The notes beneath the pieces were generated by a model, which had not been told where the DNA came from, ran no database searches, and saw only the letters and a program-made list of their open reading frames with translations. This document shows, piece after piece, positions 22,810 to 34,300 of a stretch of DNA of 64,000 nucleotides. Location: contig NC_135155.1 of the NCBI RefSeq assembly GCF_050948215.1, positions 18,317,001-18,381,000 on the forward strand, in the 5' to 3' direction. Origin of the DNA: Halictus rubicundus (Eukaryota > Arthropoda > Insecta > Hymenoptera > Halictidae). Made by a program: the position numbers and the translations under genes. Numbering within the stretch: the first letter of the stretch is position 1; each line of letters starts with the position of its first letter.

Positions 22810-23005
22810 CAGCGGTTTCTCTATACATGTCGCCAAGACTTGTACGATAAATGTCGCGGAATTATCCCCACTACCGCTACCACTAGCATAAGGGGCCACG
22901 AGAGGCCTCGGAAGCCGAAGAGCGTAAACATAACACGGTTCGGGTATGTCTCCTGGAAGATACACGACAAGATTCGTGTTGTTGACATACATCGAGAATT
23001 CACTG
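22810..23005 (+). mobile_element. MITE family A copy
   Basis: The left end CAGCGGTTTCTCTATACATG and the right end ACATCGAGAATTCACTG (then TA at 23006-23007) are inverted relatives. The core GATAAATGTCGCGGAATTAT and CCCCACTACCGC is well kept. The left TA is lost. A short (GA)n run follows at 23011-23029. Confidence 0.75.
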
Positions 23006-23029
23006 TACCGGGAGAGAGAGAGAGAGAGG

Positions 23030-23967
23030 GAGTCGCGGACAAGTAAACAAATGGAAATAATTCAAATTGTGATTCATGTTTTGGTGCCATTTCGATAAAA
23101 AGTGACGTCACCGGAGTAGTATTGCGTCATCGACACGCTGCTGGTGTTGCCGTTTTGTTTACTCGTCCTTGATAGCCGTGTCAAGGACCGAAATCGATAT
23201 CGTGTCAATTTCACGGGTGTTGTGGGATTTTGCTGGTTCGGCGGTCGACGCGCTAAAATTCACCTAACCGGTTCATTATCGCGAAGCCGGCAGTGAAACG
23301 ACCCCCGGTGGGTTCAAGCGACCCTTATATTTCGGCCGGGGACACCCTTCGCGATGAAAGAGGGCTATCGTCGGTCTGGGTCAGTCTTTCAATTAGGGCT
23401 TGAACCACGACTTAACGAGGCTGGAAACAGAAAAAGGAGACGAGGAACTCCGGAGGGGGGCATTACATGCACGCGCCTGCACGGGCAGAATAAGATTTAA
23501 AAGCGGATCCGGGAAGGATGGGGGTGTCTACTTCAGGGCTTCTGTTCCGACCGTTCGCGGCGTAACGTAGACGTGTGCGCAACACCGCCGCGATGTGTAC
23601 AGTCGAGTCCGGATCAATCGACTTAGAGTCGATCCGAGGTTTTGCCCCGGAAATTGGGTGAAGGGATTAAGGGAGATATTGCGGCTCGATGCCACCGCCG
23701 AGGATTATAGGCTAGGAGTGCGCGTCGTGCTGCCAGGGACGTATTTACGACACTGATGCGCCCTGTAACGATTGTTTATGCTGATCCTAATTGATTCCTC
23801 GTGCAAAGGAATCTCTGATTGCTGCGGACACTTGTATGAGGCCTGTCAGAGAGATCATAATCACCAGCAGCAAACCTTCCGAACCAACGTTGACGCTTGT
23901 TGACCTTCGATACATCTCCGTAAACATCGCAAATTTTCTTTGTCGTTACCGTTACATTAATCCTCGG
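23030..23967. other. Unassigned CpG-rich spacer
   Basis: No convincing ORF despite the base composition. A palindromic GTGACGTCAC (CRE-like) occurs at about 23102. Nothing else identified. Confidence 0.35.
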
Positions 23968-24055
23968 AAGGACGCCGCCATTTTATTACGGGGTTGTAAA
24001 AAAGAATTATACTCTTTGGAATATTTTGAAGACAGGCTGCTTTACCGAAAACTGT
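23968..24055 (-). repeat. Single unit fragment of repeat H
   Basis: It is the reverse complement of part of the 165-bp units at 47832-48735 (shared GACGCCGCCATTTTATTAC, AAGAATTATACT-type and AGGCTGCTTTACCGAAAACTG). It stops exactly where repeat G begins, as at the 47.8-kb locus where G-like sequence borders H. Confidence 0.6.
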
Positions 24056-24790
24056 AATACGCGTTTCTTCTTCAATTATCGGTACAGAACTAAAGGCAAA
24101 ACAAATTGTTTGCAAATAATTGATTACTTATTGGTACCCCTAGTATTACCAAATATCTGCATAATCTCGGCAGCTTCTGACCAGCGCTCGCTAAATTGAA
24201 CCTTGCTCTTTCGAATGAGTCCTTTCCCAGCGAAAAATGTTCTCATATAAGTACGAAATAATTGCGAATTAGTACGAGTAATTTTGTCGGTAACGTAGTC
24301 ACTCTACCTTATCGTGAATTACGGAGTCCTGGCTCTTAATTTTATTTCGAATTCTGAGCGTTAATGAAATCGCTCAGAAAGAATACGTGTTTCCTCTTCA
24401 ACGGTCGGTACAGGACTAAAGGCAAAACAAATTATTTGCAAATAATTGATTACTTATGGGTACCCCTAATATTACCAAATATTTGCATAATCTCGGCAGC
24501 TCCTGACCAGCGCTCGCTAAATTGAACCTTGCTCTTTCGAATGAGCCCTTTCCCAGCGAAAAATGTTCGCATATAAGTACGAAATAATTGCGAATTAGTA
24601 CGAGTAATTTTGTCGGTAACGTAGTCACTCTACCTTATCGTGAATTACGGAGTCTTGGCTCTTAATTTTGTTTCGAATGAAATCGCTCAGAAAGAATACG
24701 TGTTTGCTCTTCAACGATCGGTACAGAACTAAAGGCAAAATTCTTTGCAAATAATTGATTACTTATGGGTACACCTAATATAATATCGCG
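24056..24790 (+). repeat. Tandem repeat G, about 326-bp unit, two and a third copies
   Basis: Units start with AATACGxGTTTC at 24056, 24382 and 24695. They share GGCAAAACAAATT, ATAATTGATTACTTAT, ATAATCTCGGCAGC and GTCGGTAACGTAGTCACTC. The third is cut short at about 24790. Dispersed copies lie at 34024 (reverse), 55866 and 57970, with a fragment at 30770. No coding capacity in any copy. Confidence 0.85.
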
Positions 24791-26955
24791 ATCCGACTGA
24801 ACAATTTGATGACATGTATCGCACGTGTGCGCTTCAGGGGTAGAAAATGCGGCAAGGGGAGACCTTGACCGCGAGAGCATCGCTTGCAGGGTTATATTTA
24901 TTCGGAGTGAACATGGCCAGCCTTCGAGGAGAAATTGGTATTAATAGATGCCTGTTCGTAGACTTCGATTAGTATCAGTTTCCACTTTTCCTCGCTCTCC
25001 CTCATAATCCTCCGAGGTACCTCGCCGGAGCCACCCAACGCACGAGGATCGAGTATCCAACCCTTATTAAGGTTGTCTCTAATGAATATTAATTATAGAG
25101 AGAATCTTCGGTGTAGTTATCGCTAGACTGCGGATTTTATGGATTTATGACAAAAATGGGTAAGCACAATTCAAAGCAGTGGACATACTAAAAAGATTTA
25201 AGGACGCCAGCGTTTTGGTTTTAGCTTAATAAGATAATTAAAAGAAGAAAGAAATTTTGATTTCGCTCCTGTGTCTTGCAATCAATTTTTTATTTTGCCT
25301 AACGATCCGCAGTCTAGTTATCGCTATCGCACGAACCAAAATCTTCAATAAATTTCAGTTTCTTCTAATTGTTTAGTACACCAAAAGCTACAAAAATTGG
25401 AAAAAAAGTTAATAGGAAACAGTCTTTCAACTGTCTTGGTCGATTCGAAAAATTTCAAAAATGCAAGAACATTTTATTTGGACGATGTTGAGCTAATCTT
25501 GAACGCTTCGAAATCTGTGTTGGCGTCTGTTTACATCTGGGCTTACGATAGCTTGGATGGCTTCCTACAAGGAAATTACAACCACTATAGAGACCGCAGC
25601 AGGAAAATACACACGTGGAAGACACTTCACGTGTGTTAGAATCTGTTCTGTGTTTTCGAGAACGGAAACCTCGGGTTAATAAGATTTCTTCTTTCGACGA
25701 ACAACAAGTAGAAATAGCTCTACTTCCTCGTGCAAATATAAATTAGGCTGTGGTCTAAATTCGTCGGTCCAAACCGAACACCTTTTTCCAAAGAAGTGCT
25801 TCTTCGACACGTACACCGCTGGACCACCGCTCCGAAGCGTCCACGAAAAATCAAACTGCACCGTGGCGTGCAAAATTAAAGGATCATTCAATTTTCATTC
25901 ACAAAATTTTCAAACCTCAACATTCGAAGTCCATTGTCCCTTTTCCTCAAGCAAGTTTCTTCGACTGCGCAACGGGTGAGAACGCGAGCACACTCTTTTC
26001 TTTCGAAAATTCTGCAAAGTCAAAAATTTGTTTAATGAGCGAAGCCAACGCAGATTTAAAGATCGGAGTCTCACCTTTAAGGTAGGAACCTTGTGTAAAT
26101 GACCTGTCTTTCAAGATTCTTTTTTGAAAAACGTAATGCGTAGATTGATGTCTAAAAGTTCGCTTTCTTTTCTTTGGAAATTTGTGATTCTCGGAGTTTG
26201 CCAGGCCGGGGACAGTCGGTATAAAGGGGTTAATCTGAATGATCGCGAGCAAGAAGTAAGGGCAACACGCCTAAGCGAATTAGCGGTACTGTATTTCCTA
26301 TTGACGCACTTCTGTACTGGAAACCACACAGTTCCGTGTTCGCACAGTCTATGTCGGATCAATTGATCCAGGGTGAACACGTGACAGGTCGCGGACGATT
26401 CCGGAGTTCTGGTCCGAAGGTCTGTGTGTTTCGGAAACGCGAGAGGTTTGTTTTTCTTTTTTTTTTTTTTTTTGTGCAGCTCGTGGAGAAACACGGATGG
26501 GGGAACGCCGTAAATTCGCCAGAACGGTCGGTCGTTTTCCACGGCGTCGTATATTGGCCGAGTCCGCGCAACAAGATGGCGGAGTTCTCAATACGCGCAC
26601 GGGCACCGCAACACGTGGTCTCCGCGAAACTCCGGGCTTCGCACCGGGCAATCCTGTTTGCTTAATCTTCTTTACGCGCTCGATGGGAAACGGTATCGAG
26701 AGGGCGCCGCGTGGGACGGAACGATCCTGTATTGTACTCGGAACGTTGCTTTACGCCCCGGCCTAATCTAAATCACTTTCTTGAATTAGCGACGTTGCAC
26801 CGCGACCGTAATTCGCACGACGAACGAAATGGTCCTTGTCGGCGGCGCGGTGTTGGCGATGAACAAAAACAAAATCAAATTTCATGTTGGTATTTACAGA
26901 AGTGTTCCTAGGTATCTATTACAAAGGCGAGTTACGATATGAAAACCAATGAATA
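24791..26955. other. Unassigned spacer
   Basis: An 80-codon plus-strand ORF at 25397-25639 has a fairly protein-like residue mix but no recognised domain. The 26110-26770 block is CpG-rich, with overlapping ORFs on both strands crossing a T run at 26456-26474. I cannot support a gene. Confidence 0.4.
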
Positions 26956-27006
26956 CAGTGAATTCTCGTTGTATGACAGTGGCAACCTTACAATTTCAAG
27001 TCAGTG
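26956..27006 (+). mobile_element. Left end of an A-prime element
   Basis: CAGTGAATTCTCGTTGTATG followed by ACAGTGGCAACCTTAC is repeated almost exactly at 27357-27408. It differs from ordinary family A just inside the terminus (GTTGTATGACAG in place of GATATATGTCGC). Only the left end is present here. Confidence 0.5.
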
Positions 27007-27209
27007 GTAAACGACGCGCGCTGTCATCTCCGCAAATCTTCGATTGTTCTCGCAATACGAACACGAACCGCTTCCTCCGAGTAAATATGTTTTTCCTTCT
27101 TTTCAGCGAATACGCTTCTCCATATCGAAGACGTCCACCTTCCGTTGATATATTACAGAGATTTCGTTTATCCGCGAAGACGGAGGCAATTCGACATAAA
27201 CGTTTCAAC

Positions 27210-27356
27210 ATTAGCGATTTCTCTATATATGTCGCCAAGGCCTGGATGATAAACGTCGCGGAATTATCCCCACTATCGCGGGGTATACCCCGTCAGGTGC
27301 TTCGAAGCTCGAGAAGCCTCGGACGCCGAGGAGTGTAAACGTGTTGTTGACATATA
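27210..27356 (+). mobile_element. MITE family A, right end interrupted
   Basis: It begins at the degraded end (GCGATTTCTCTATATATG), has the core GATAAACGTCGCGGAATTAT and CCCCACTATCGC, and reads to GTTGTTGACATATA. There the usual terminal TCGAGAATTCACTG is replaced by the start of the A-prime element. Confidence 0.65.
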
Positions 27357-27976
27357 CGGTGAATTCTCGTTGTATGACAGTGCCAACCTTACGATTTGAA
27401 GTCAGTGGAAAAACTCACACCACCGCGGTGACTGGCCGAAGCTCTAGAGCAGTCGCGGCCACAACATTGTCGGCTATATCGGTGTGAGACCGGAAGACCA
27501 CTACTAACCCAATTACAAAACTTCTTTATTTTTCGTTATTTTTTATGAAACTTTTACCGACATATTCGTAGCATTTTTCTGATTACAATGAAACCAAATA
27601 TGATATAATTCCGATGATATTTACGTGCGTAATGAACGATGGAAGTCTTCCCATGACAATTACATTAACGGAAAATTAGTGTAAACGTGATCCGAATTAT
27701 ATCGCGTTTGGTATCATTTTAATCGGAATAATGCCACAAATATATTGGTGAAAGTCTCATTAAAAAATAATTAACAATAAAGAAGTTAAATTTTTCATTT
27801 GAAGTCTTCTTGTCACTAGCGCTTAGTGGTCACAGGCTTCTTATGACTTGTAGACGGATATGACTCTTAGGTTTCCAGCGTGCTCTGTGTATTTCAAATG
27901 CGGCGAGAGAACCTCCGATTTCATATTCGTGTCAGTAAAAAGAACGGCGGGACTGACATACAACGAGATTTCACCG
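27357..27976 (+). mobile_element. A-prime element, 620 bp, TA-flanked
   Basis: The left end CGGTGAATTCTCGTTGTATG and the right end (inverted CGGTGAAATCTCGTTGTATG) are terminal repeats with TA outside (27355-27356 and 27977-27978). The interior shows imperfect inverted blocks (CTTCTTTATT near 27520 and AATAAAGAAG near 27777) and a local hairpin around 27455. There is no transposase ORF. It is a larger cousin of family A. Confidence 0.65.
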
Positions 27977-27978
27977 TA

Positions 27979-28560
27979 GCTACAACTTTCGTCTGAAACA
28001 TTTTTGCATATGACCTATAATTTTCAAGTAATGGAATTTTACGCAGAAAATGGGCTTTTCAACGCGCTTCACGGCTCGATAAATATCGCGCGTCGATTAT
28101 TTTCATTGCTTCGATACGAAAGATACGTCGAGATTGCGCGAACGTTTTAAATAATTGACGCGGTCAGCATTGCGAGCATTTTGCCGGAGATCGTATCGTT
28201 AATTCGCAGGCGGTACGAGAAACTGGGACAATGTGTGTGTGTGGGGGGGAAGCTGGCACGATTTGGACCGGCTCCTAGATTCGATCTAATTTGTAACGTA
28301 TAATTAATCAGTACCGGCTATGACAATGCTGGGCGTCTCTGTTTTATACGCGGCGGTCTGATCCGGGAGCCGGTCCAAGTTCGGCAACTTTCTCCTAACT
28401 CGTTTCTGGGCAGAGAAAGAGGAAATTACAAGAAAGGAAACTGAATAATTTGAAGCGCTACTATATGCTTGCAGTGCGCAATCGGAATAAGTTTTTAATG
28501 TGACGATCGAATACATTTTTGTATGTACACATCTCTGTTGGTATTGCGAGAATAGATATA
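27979..28560. other. Unassigned spacer
   Basis: No gene, repeat boundary or notable structure recognised. Confidence 0.35.
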
Positions 28561-28716
28561 CTTTTCTATCGATATAAGTCCCAACTATCTAGCTGACAAA
28601 AGTCCCAGAACTATCCCCACTGCTATACCCCGTGAGTGCTATACTCGAGTATGGGTCCTTGATGATAGAGGACGCTGACAAGACCAGTGTTGTTGACATA
28701 AATCGAGAATTCACTG
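28561..28716 (+). mobile_element. MITE family A, diverged copy
   Basis: The right end AATCGAGAATTCACTG is followed by TA (28717-28718). The middle has the family's TATCCCCACTGC, TATACCCCG and ACCAGTGTTGTTGACATA blocks. The left end is degraded (TTTCTATCGATATAAGTCCC). Confidence 0.6.
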
Positions 28717-28718
28717 TA

Positions 28719-29634
28719 CTGTATTGCTGTTCACTTGCTTCGCGTCAGGAACAGTACTTTTAGAATAACAACCAATTTGGTACAATTGTATCTTGATTCG
28801 AAATGAACCCCGAATAGTCCTGGAAGAACATAACCTAAAATGCAGCTTCTCAATTTCTCTGGCGAATGCTGTGCAAAATGTATTTGCGTATGGTTAGTTT
28901 TAAGCCTTCGCGCATTCGTTTATAACAGAAGCAATAAAAGACATGAGTGAGCGCGATTCGGGACACTGTTGATGAAAATTTGATGAAAAAGCCCCGAGAG
29001 CAGCGCAATAGGCGAACCGTGTCGTGGTATCGGATTCAAGATGCAGTTCTCTTTGTGCAGCGTCCGTAGGAACGCAGCCCGAGTGGCCCGCAGACCGGAT
29101 GCATATTGCACTCGCGTTGTGCGGGCGTTCTTGAACGATGCTCTTCCTGAGTTCTCATCGGGGACAAAGATACGGCGAAGATAGAGCTCTCGCGTCTGTT
29201 TCGGACGTTTATTCCGTCCGTGCGGTTCGAATCGACCGTATGATCGGTGACTCGCAAATTTCCATGCAAATACGATCGGTCCCGTGATCCGTATTTTCGA
29301 ACTTCGCCGGTTATTCGCAGAGAAAAAAAAAATAAGAAAAATCGTAAACGAAAAGATTGCCGGGACATATTTTTCTCCGCGTCTATCTCGAACACTCCCG
29401 AACGACCGGGTCGAGAGAATGCGTCGCGCGTCATGTTTCACGCTTCCGGGAATTTTTTAAACTGATTTTATTTCTATTCCGTTTTTGGGACGAGCGAAGG
29501 CCGGGTCTTTGTTTACAAAGGATGCTGAACTCGTTTCGAGCCTTAACATTGCAATGCGTCGAACGTGACTATGTCGACAACGACCGACAGATACGTGTTG
29601 CCTTATAAAAATGACAAGATTTAATTTATTTAGA
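28719..29634. other. Unassigned spacer with a 173-codon antisense ORF
   Basis: The minus-strand ORF 28920-29441 is among the longest in the window, but it overlaps a 132-codon ORF in another minus frame. It is Arg/Ser/Phe-rich, has no recognised domain, and crosses a ten-base A run. I treat it as chance. Confidence 0.4.
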
Positions 29635-29766
29635 CTTTGCGCGGTTCTTATTGCAATGCGTGCTCTACTAAAGATATTTATTGAATCATGAAAGCATCTT
29701 TATAGTTTCAAAAATTGTCGCATACAAAATCTAGAACCGGTCATTTGACCGATGGTACGTTTAGTG
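29635..29766 (-). mobile_element. MITE family C, left-truncated copy
   Basis: The right end ACGTTTAGTG is followed by TTAA (29767-29770), with the subterminal palindrome CGGTCATTTGACCG just inside. Interior strings (GTGCTC, TTTATTGAA) match the 41835-42051 copy. The left terminus is not recognisable. Confidence 0.5.
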
Positions 29767-29770
29767 TTAA

Positions 29771-29944
29771 TCAGAGTGACCAAAAGCGTTTCTAAGAGCT
29801 GTCGCCGCAATAACAATATCTCATCGAGTTTTTTAATTCGAGAAGTATCCCTCAATCTCTGAGGCTTGCATTCTGATAGAAATAAATAGAATTATAACTA
29901 TACTCTGTAGCATATTTTGAAATTTAGTTAGCAATAAATAGTAC
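29771..29944. other. Unassigned short spacer
   Basis: AT-rich; nothing recognised. Confidence 0.3.
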
Positions 29945-30174
29945 GTACTGTCCGTGCCTCACAAGAAGTCACAAGGTCAAAGGGGTCACTCGCTCGCTCC
30001 GCCTACCCCCACCGTTGACGCTCCAGTAGGCCAATGCTTAGGCTGTGACGTCACACGCTGCATAGTATGTGTCACCGCTCTAGCCAATGGAGCTGCTAGA
30101 GGCGTGCCCCTTCCACTCTGACCAATCAGCGCCGCCATTCCTTTTACGAGGCTTCTTGTGCGGCACGCACAGTA
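29945..30174. mobile_element. TIR element with promoter-like interior
   Basis: The ends GTACTGTCCGTGCCTCACAA and (inverted) GTACTGTGCGTGCCGCACAA extend to 24 bp with two mismatches. The 230-bp, GC-rich interior contains three CCAAT-type motifs (near 30031, 30083 and 30122), a TGACGTCA CRE at about 30046, and an AGGTCA/GGGTCA pair near 29973. There is no transposase. The target duplication is ambiguous, so the superfamily is not assigned. Confidence 0.6.
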
Positions 30175-32340
30175 CTTGTTTCAGTATCGACAATGTGTAT
30201 AATCGTATTCGCTGTGTTTTATAAACACGATACCGGTACCGAACTGTTTCATTCGGTAAACAGATTTTTGTGAATCGCGGTCAACAGAGATAAATTATGC
30301 AGTATGATTTATGTTTCCCTGGCAATGCAGAGAATTAATAAAGTCTGTGTTGGTTTCGCAATCCGCGTTCGCAACCGTTCTTATTTTACATTTGCTGACG
30401 TGAGCAGCCAATGGCATATGAACGGCAACACGCGACGGGCATCTTAAGCATCTTTGACGTAAAAAGAATCGAAATTATTAATCACGGAAACTTTTTGCCC
30501 AACCTCGTGCCCGACATTCGTTGCTTGAATAATTCCGACCGGCCTGTAGTCTCGGACCACTTTCGCCGAGAGCGGTAAGAATCATTCTAGTTTGTTAACC
30601 AGTTGCCATAAATTTCTTTTTTCAAGAAATACGTCCCGACGAGGAGAATCCAGTTAATTAAAAATACATACAGGTCGAAGTTATTATACAGTTTCGTGAA
30701 AAGTTGAATGCGTTAAGGGTCAAGGGTGGTCACGTGACTTTTGCAGAGTCAGCAGGTCGGTAACTGCTAATTATTTTTGTCGGTAATGTAGTTACTCTAC
30801 CTTATCGCGAATCTACGGAGTCTTGGTTCCTGGAGTAATTTAAAACAGTGGCGTGGTAGGCTAAAGAAAATCGATTACTCTTGCGCAAATCTGAAGAACA
30901 GTTCGGAAATGCGGTCGAATTCGCAAAGATAATGTCGGTTTTTTTCTAAGTGAAACAACTCATTTTTCTTAATTTTCTTTTTTCAGAAGTTGATGCAACC
31001 CCCGCTGTAAACTATTTAATCTTAATGAAACCGTTCCGTTTTTGCACTCGTATGACTGTGAGTGTCCACGCAGTTGAAAACGAAAACAACGGAAAACAAT
31101 ATTTTTGTGTATGCTCGTGTACGATATATCTATGAAGAATGTTTATTCAGTGAATAGTTTACCGGCGAAAAATCATGATTGTAGCTGCTATACGAGAACG
31201 CCCTGTAAGCATGTTCGATGGGGAATTGACCATTTCCTTCGCAGCACGAAAGGAACTCGACAAAAACTCGTATTCCTTATGTTGAGAAGAAATTTCACGC
31301 CGATGCAGCTGGATGGAATTTAAATTGCAACAGAGTATCACTTATTAGCTCTAGAACTATCGAAGGTGAAGTACCTTGATTCTCATAATAGATATGTAGG
31401 GGGGACTAGCTGTATTTTTTTTCCTTTTTTTTTTTGTCTCATTACCTACTCGGGGAGCGTTTCTTCAGGAAGTCATTACATTTGCACCTTAATGCATTTA
31501 TCTTGTGCTTCGTTAGGATTGCGCACGCATGAAGTTATGCGCGTAAAATAGCAACGGCAAAGTTGAACGGTAACTGATAATCAGACATTTTGCGCGGCGA
31601 TTACCTGCTGAAAAACCGACGCGCTACTGTAGAACTGAAATAGCGAGGAATTCAACCTCGCGAAGGAAATTGGGATTTTAATTGAAAGAAAAGAATTAGA
31701 CGTCTCGTGCTGTATAATAGTGATTAAGTTTTCAGATAATGATCAAAAAGTAGAAATAATTACTTGTAAATGATGTGCAGCGAGCACGCAAGAAACCCGC
31801 CTGGTTTATTCTCTAATTTGTATCACTTTGTTCCGACGTTGAATCGGGCTGTTGGATTTTCTATTCGTTCGGTAGCTGAATTGGTTAAAAAGTAATTACT
31901 CGAGTGGTAAAGCAATCCCACTGAACTATGGATTTTCGTGCAAGTTTTCACAGATTATTTTTCATAGAATGAATAATTATATATTTTGTCCACCGAAAGA
32001 TTCTTCGATTGCGCAAATCGAATGGATGTGCCAGTCATATTTTTTAATGCACGTCCTCGTGGTCCAGTTCGAAAAGTGGGATACGAAGGTCCGCGGTCTA
32101 ATAATTACCGAGGGATTAATTAACGAGACCGTTCGGTACCGAACGAAAGTGAAAACGCAGTGTGTCCATGGTGCATCGGAAACGCAGAAATGCGAACAAT
32201 AGCATTCCAGCCGAGACTTGTTCGAAAGTACAGGTCGGTTATAAGCCAGTGTTACGAAACTTTCAAACATGCTTCACACGTTACAAATACTGTACGCCAC
32301 CACGGTAAAGTCTTGATCTAACAAAAGCCGAACGGAGCTA
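30175..32340. other. Unassigned spacer with a repeat G fragment
   Basis: The stretch 30770-30828 (GTCGGTAATGTAGTTACTC, then a CTTATCGCGAATCTACGG string) is a fragment of repeat G. A TTTTTTCAG acceptor-like site at about 30987 precedes only a short open frame. No gene supported. Confidence 0.4.
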
Positions 32341-32400
32341 CACGATCTTGTCGATATATGTCGCTGGCAACTGTTGTTGACATATATCGAGAAAACACTG
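32341..32400. mobile_element. Miniature family A element (60 bp)
   Basis: The two ends CACGATCTTGTCGATATATG and (inverted) CAGTGTTTTCTCGATATATG sit almost back to back, each flanked by TA (32339-32340 and 32401-32402). It retains only the termini and the GTTGTTGACATA block. Confidence 0.65.
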
Positions 32401-32405
32401 TAGTA

Positions 32406-32572
32406 GCCCTACACGATCTCAGTGTCGCCAAATGAGGAGAGGGGGCACGGATTGAGGGGAAAAAGTTACCCTCTCTCTGCCAGAACCAGAGTATGCACGA
32501 CAGGGACGGTAGAAGGGGAAATTAGAGTGGGGGAACAAGTTTCGATCTGGTGACACTGGCCCTACACGATCT
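32406..32572. mobile_element. Small TIR element with a 14-bp direct flank repeat
   Basis: The element proper is 32420-32558 (139 bp), with inverted ends CAGTGTCGCCA and (inverted) CAGTGTCACCA. It is bounded on both sides by the exact 14-mer GCCCTACACGATCT (32406-32419 and 32559-32572). The interior is purine-rich (GAGGAGAGGGGG) and non-coding. The flank repeat is longer than usual for most DNA transposons; Mutator-like elements (8-11 bp) come closest. Confidence 0.6.
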
Positions 32573-32622
32573 ATGTCACAGCACGGACCCGAGGATTTGG
32601 CTTAGATCAAGTCTTTAGTGTA

Positions 32623-32926
32623 CAGGGTGTATAAAAATTATATGTCACGAGCATCATAGCGTGATTCCACACCTTCGGATCGGTGGAGATCTGTGAAAAT
32701 AATGCACCGCAAAATTCATTTTTACCTCGAAAATTACGGTCAAAGTATCGAAAAATTTGAATGACGAGTACTATACGATGCAATGAAAGAAAATTTTTCG
32801 ACACTTTGACCTTGATTTCCATGGTGAAGGTGAATTTTGCGGTGTATTTTTTTAACAAATCTCCACCGATCCAGAGGTCTAGAATCACGCTATGGTGGTC
32901 GTGACTTATAATTTTTATACACCCTG
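32623..32926. mobile_element. Mariner-type foldback MITE, 304 bp
   Basis: The ends CAGGGTGTATAAAAATTATA and its inverted copy are flanked by TA (32621-32622 and 32927-32928). The arms extend about 130 bp with scattered differences (GATCGGTGGAGAT, GCACCGCAAAATTCA and GTCAAAGT blocks recur inverted). The spacer is short, so the whole element forms one hairpin. Confidence 0.8.
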
Positions 32927-32998
32927 TACGTAGGAAATTTACGAGGTTATGAAGCGATGCAAAAAGCGCAATAGAGAAATTCAACTATTTTTGCTTAA

Positions 32999-33196
32999 CA
33001 CTAGGTTTACGGGACCCGTCAAAACGTGTTCTAATATTTTTAATTTTAAATGATTAACGTTCTAAGGATGCATATATGAGAAACTATTTAGCAAATTTAT
33101 TTCTTTGGGTATATATTATTTGAAAAATATTGCTATAAATTTGGGTAGCATGTTCTTGTGGTAGAATGTCACTTTTAGTGCTCCGTAAACCTAGTG
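32999..33196 (+). mobile_element. MITE family C, full copy
   Basis: TTAA lies on both sides (32995-32998 and 33197-33200). The left end is CACTAGGTTTACGGG followed by a decayed palindrome (ACCCGTCAAAACG); the right end, inverted, is CACTAGGTTTACGGA. It is 198 bp and homologous to copies at 37651, 41835 and 44240. Confidence 0.8.
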
Positions 33197-33200
33197 TTAA

Positions 33201-34023
33201 AATAAGAGTGGCATTAAGTCCTTCCGACTCGAAATGAAATGTTGCTTTTTTGTTAGCAATGTTCTGTTTAAATTATTTATAAAAATGCGCCAACTGGGTA
33301 AGCGCCAATGGGTTGATCCCGATTGGCAGACGTTTCCCGATTCGAAGCGGAGTGTTCCGTTCACCCGCACATTTTCGTTGCTAATTTCGGATCAGCCTGT
33401 AGAATAAGCGGACGCGCGGAATACATATTCGCCCGAGGCGAGCCACGCATGTTGCCATGAACGCGCGACGGCTCGCACGCGCTTTTCGCGAGCTCGCGGG
33501 ATCAGTGGCTGGCCGACCATCTGTCTCGAAACACGCGTGCGAACGGTGTCTCGCGAAATATTTCCAACGCCACCCTCTCCGTCATCGTCTTCGTCCGTGT
33601 CTCTTCGCGAATCTTGCGCGAACCGCCCCTTGGAACAACGTTTCTCGAAACCAGGCGAAAGTTCTCTGTCAAGGAGATCGATCTCGATCGAGATCCTGGA
33701 GGAATTTCATGGAGCTGTTAGGCGAGTTTTATTTATAGAGACCGGTGCGCGTTTCGTATGCAGGGAATCGTAATTATTACTCGGTAGTCGACGCGGTTGT
33801 GCAACGAGGGCTGCTGGATACTTCAGCAGTTAGTGGTTGTTCATGGTCAGACGGTGATCGGAGTGGTTCGGTCCGGTAATCTTTTCAGCTGATCTTTCTT
33901 GCGGATCGGTATCGTTGCCCGAAGTATCGGCCAGTTGTCCATAGTATGCGCTGCAGAACGGAAAATAATTTGAGCGGTGTAACACGAAGAATATTCGGTA
34001 AATAGTTCAGCAGGCCCGGTCTT
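33201..34023. other. Unassigned spacer, CpG-rich from 33300
   Basis: A 93-codon ORF at 33457-33738 is Arg-rich and overlaps a second frame; no domain recognised. The stretch near 33215 (CCGACTCGAAATGAAATGTT) resembles the family F interior and may be a remnant. Confidence 0.35.
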
Positions 34024-34300
34024 CGTAGATTCGCGATAAGGTAGAGTGACCACGTTACCGACAATAAATGGTTTTACGCGCCTCGAGTTTTCGTCCTTAT
34101 ATCAGAATATTTGTTATCTATGTCTGCCGAGATTATGCAGATATTTGGTGATATAAGCGTTGGAAATAGAATTTGTATTGAAAATGGAATTTGTATTAAA
34201 AATAGTATTTGTATTAGAAATAGAATTAGAATAGTTAGGAATAGAATTTGGTGATATGAGCGTTGGCCCAAATTTTATGCCATTGATAAATATTTGATAA
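34024..34300 (-). repeat. Dispersed repeat G, reverse copy with an inserted minisatellite
   Basis: It carries G blocks inverted (GATAAGGTAGAGTGACCACG, GCCGAGATTATGCAGATATT). Between about 34157 and 34250 an 18-20 bp motif of the type AATAGAATTTGTATT is repeated four or five times. The copy ends in GATATGAGCGTTGG, which also occurs before the insertion. Confidence 0.65.

Noticed and set aside
28920..29441. 173-codon minus-strand ORF
   Set aside because: Overlapped by a 132-codon ORF in another frame, crosses an A run, no recognised motif.
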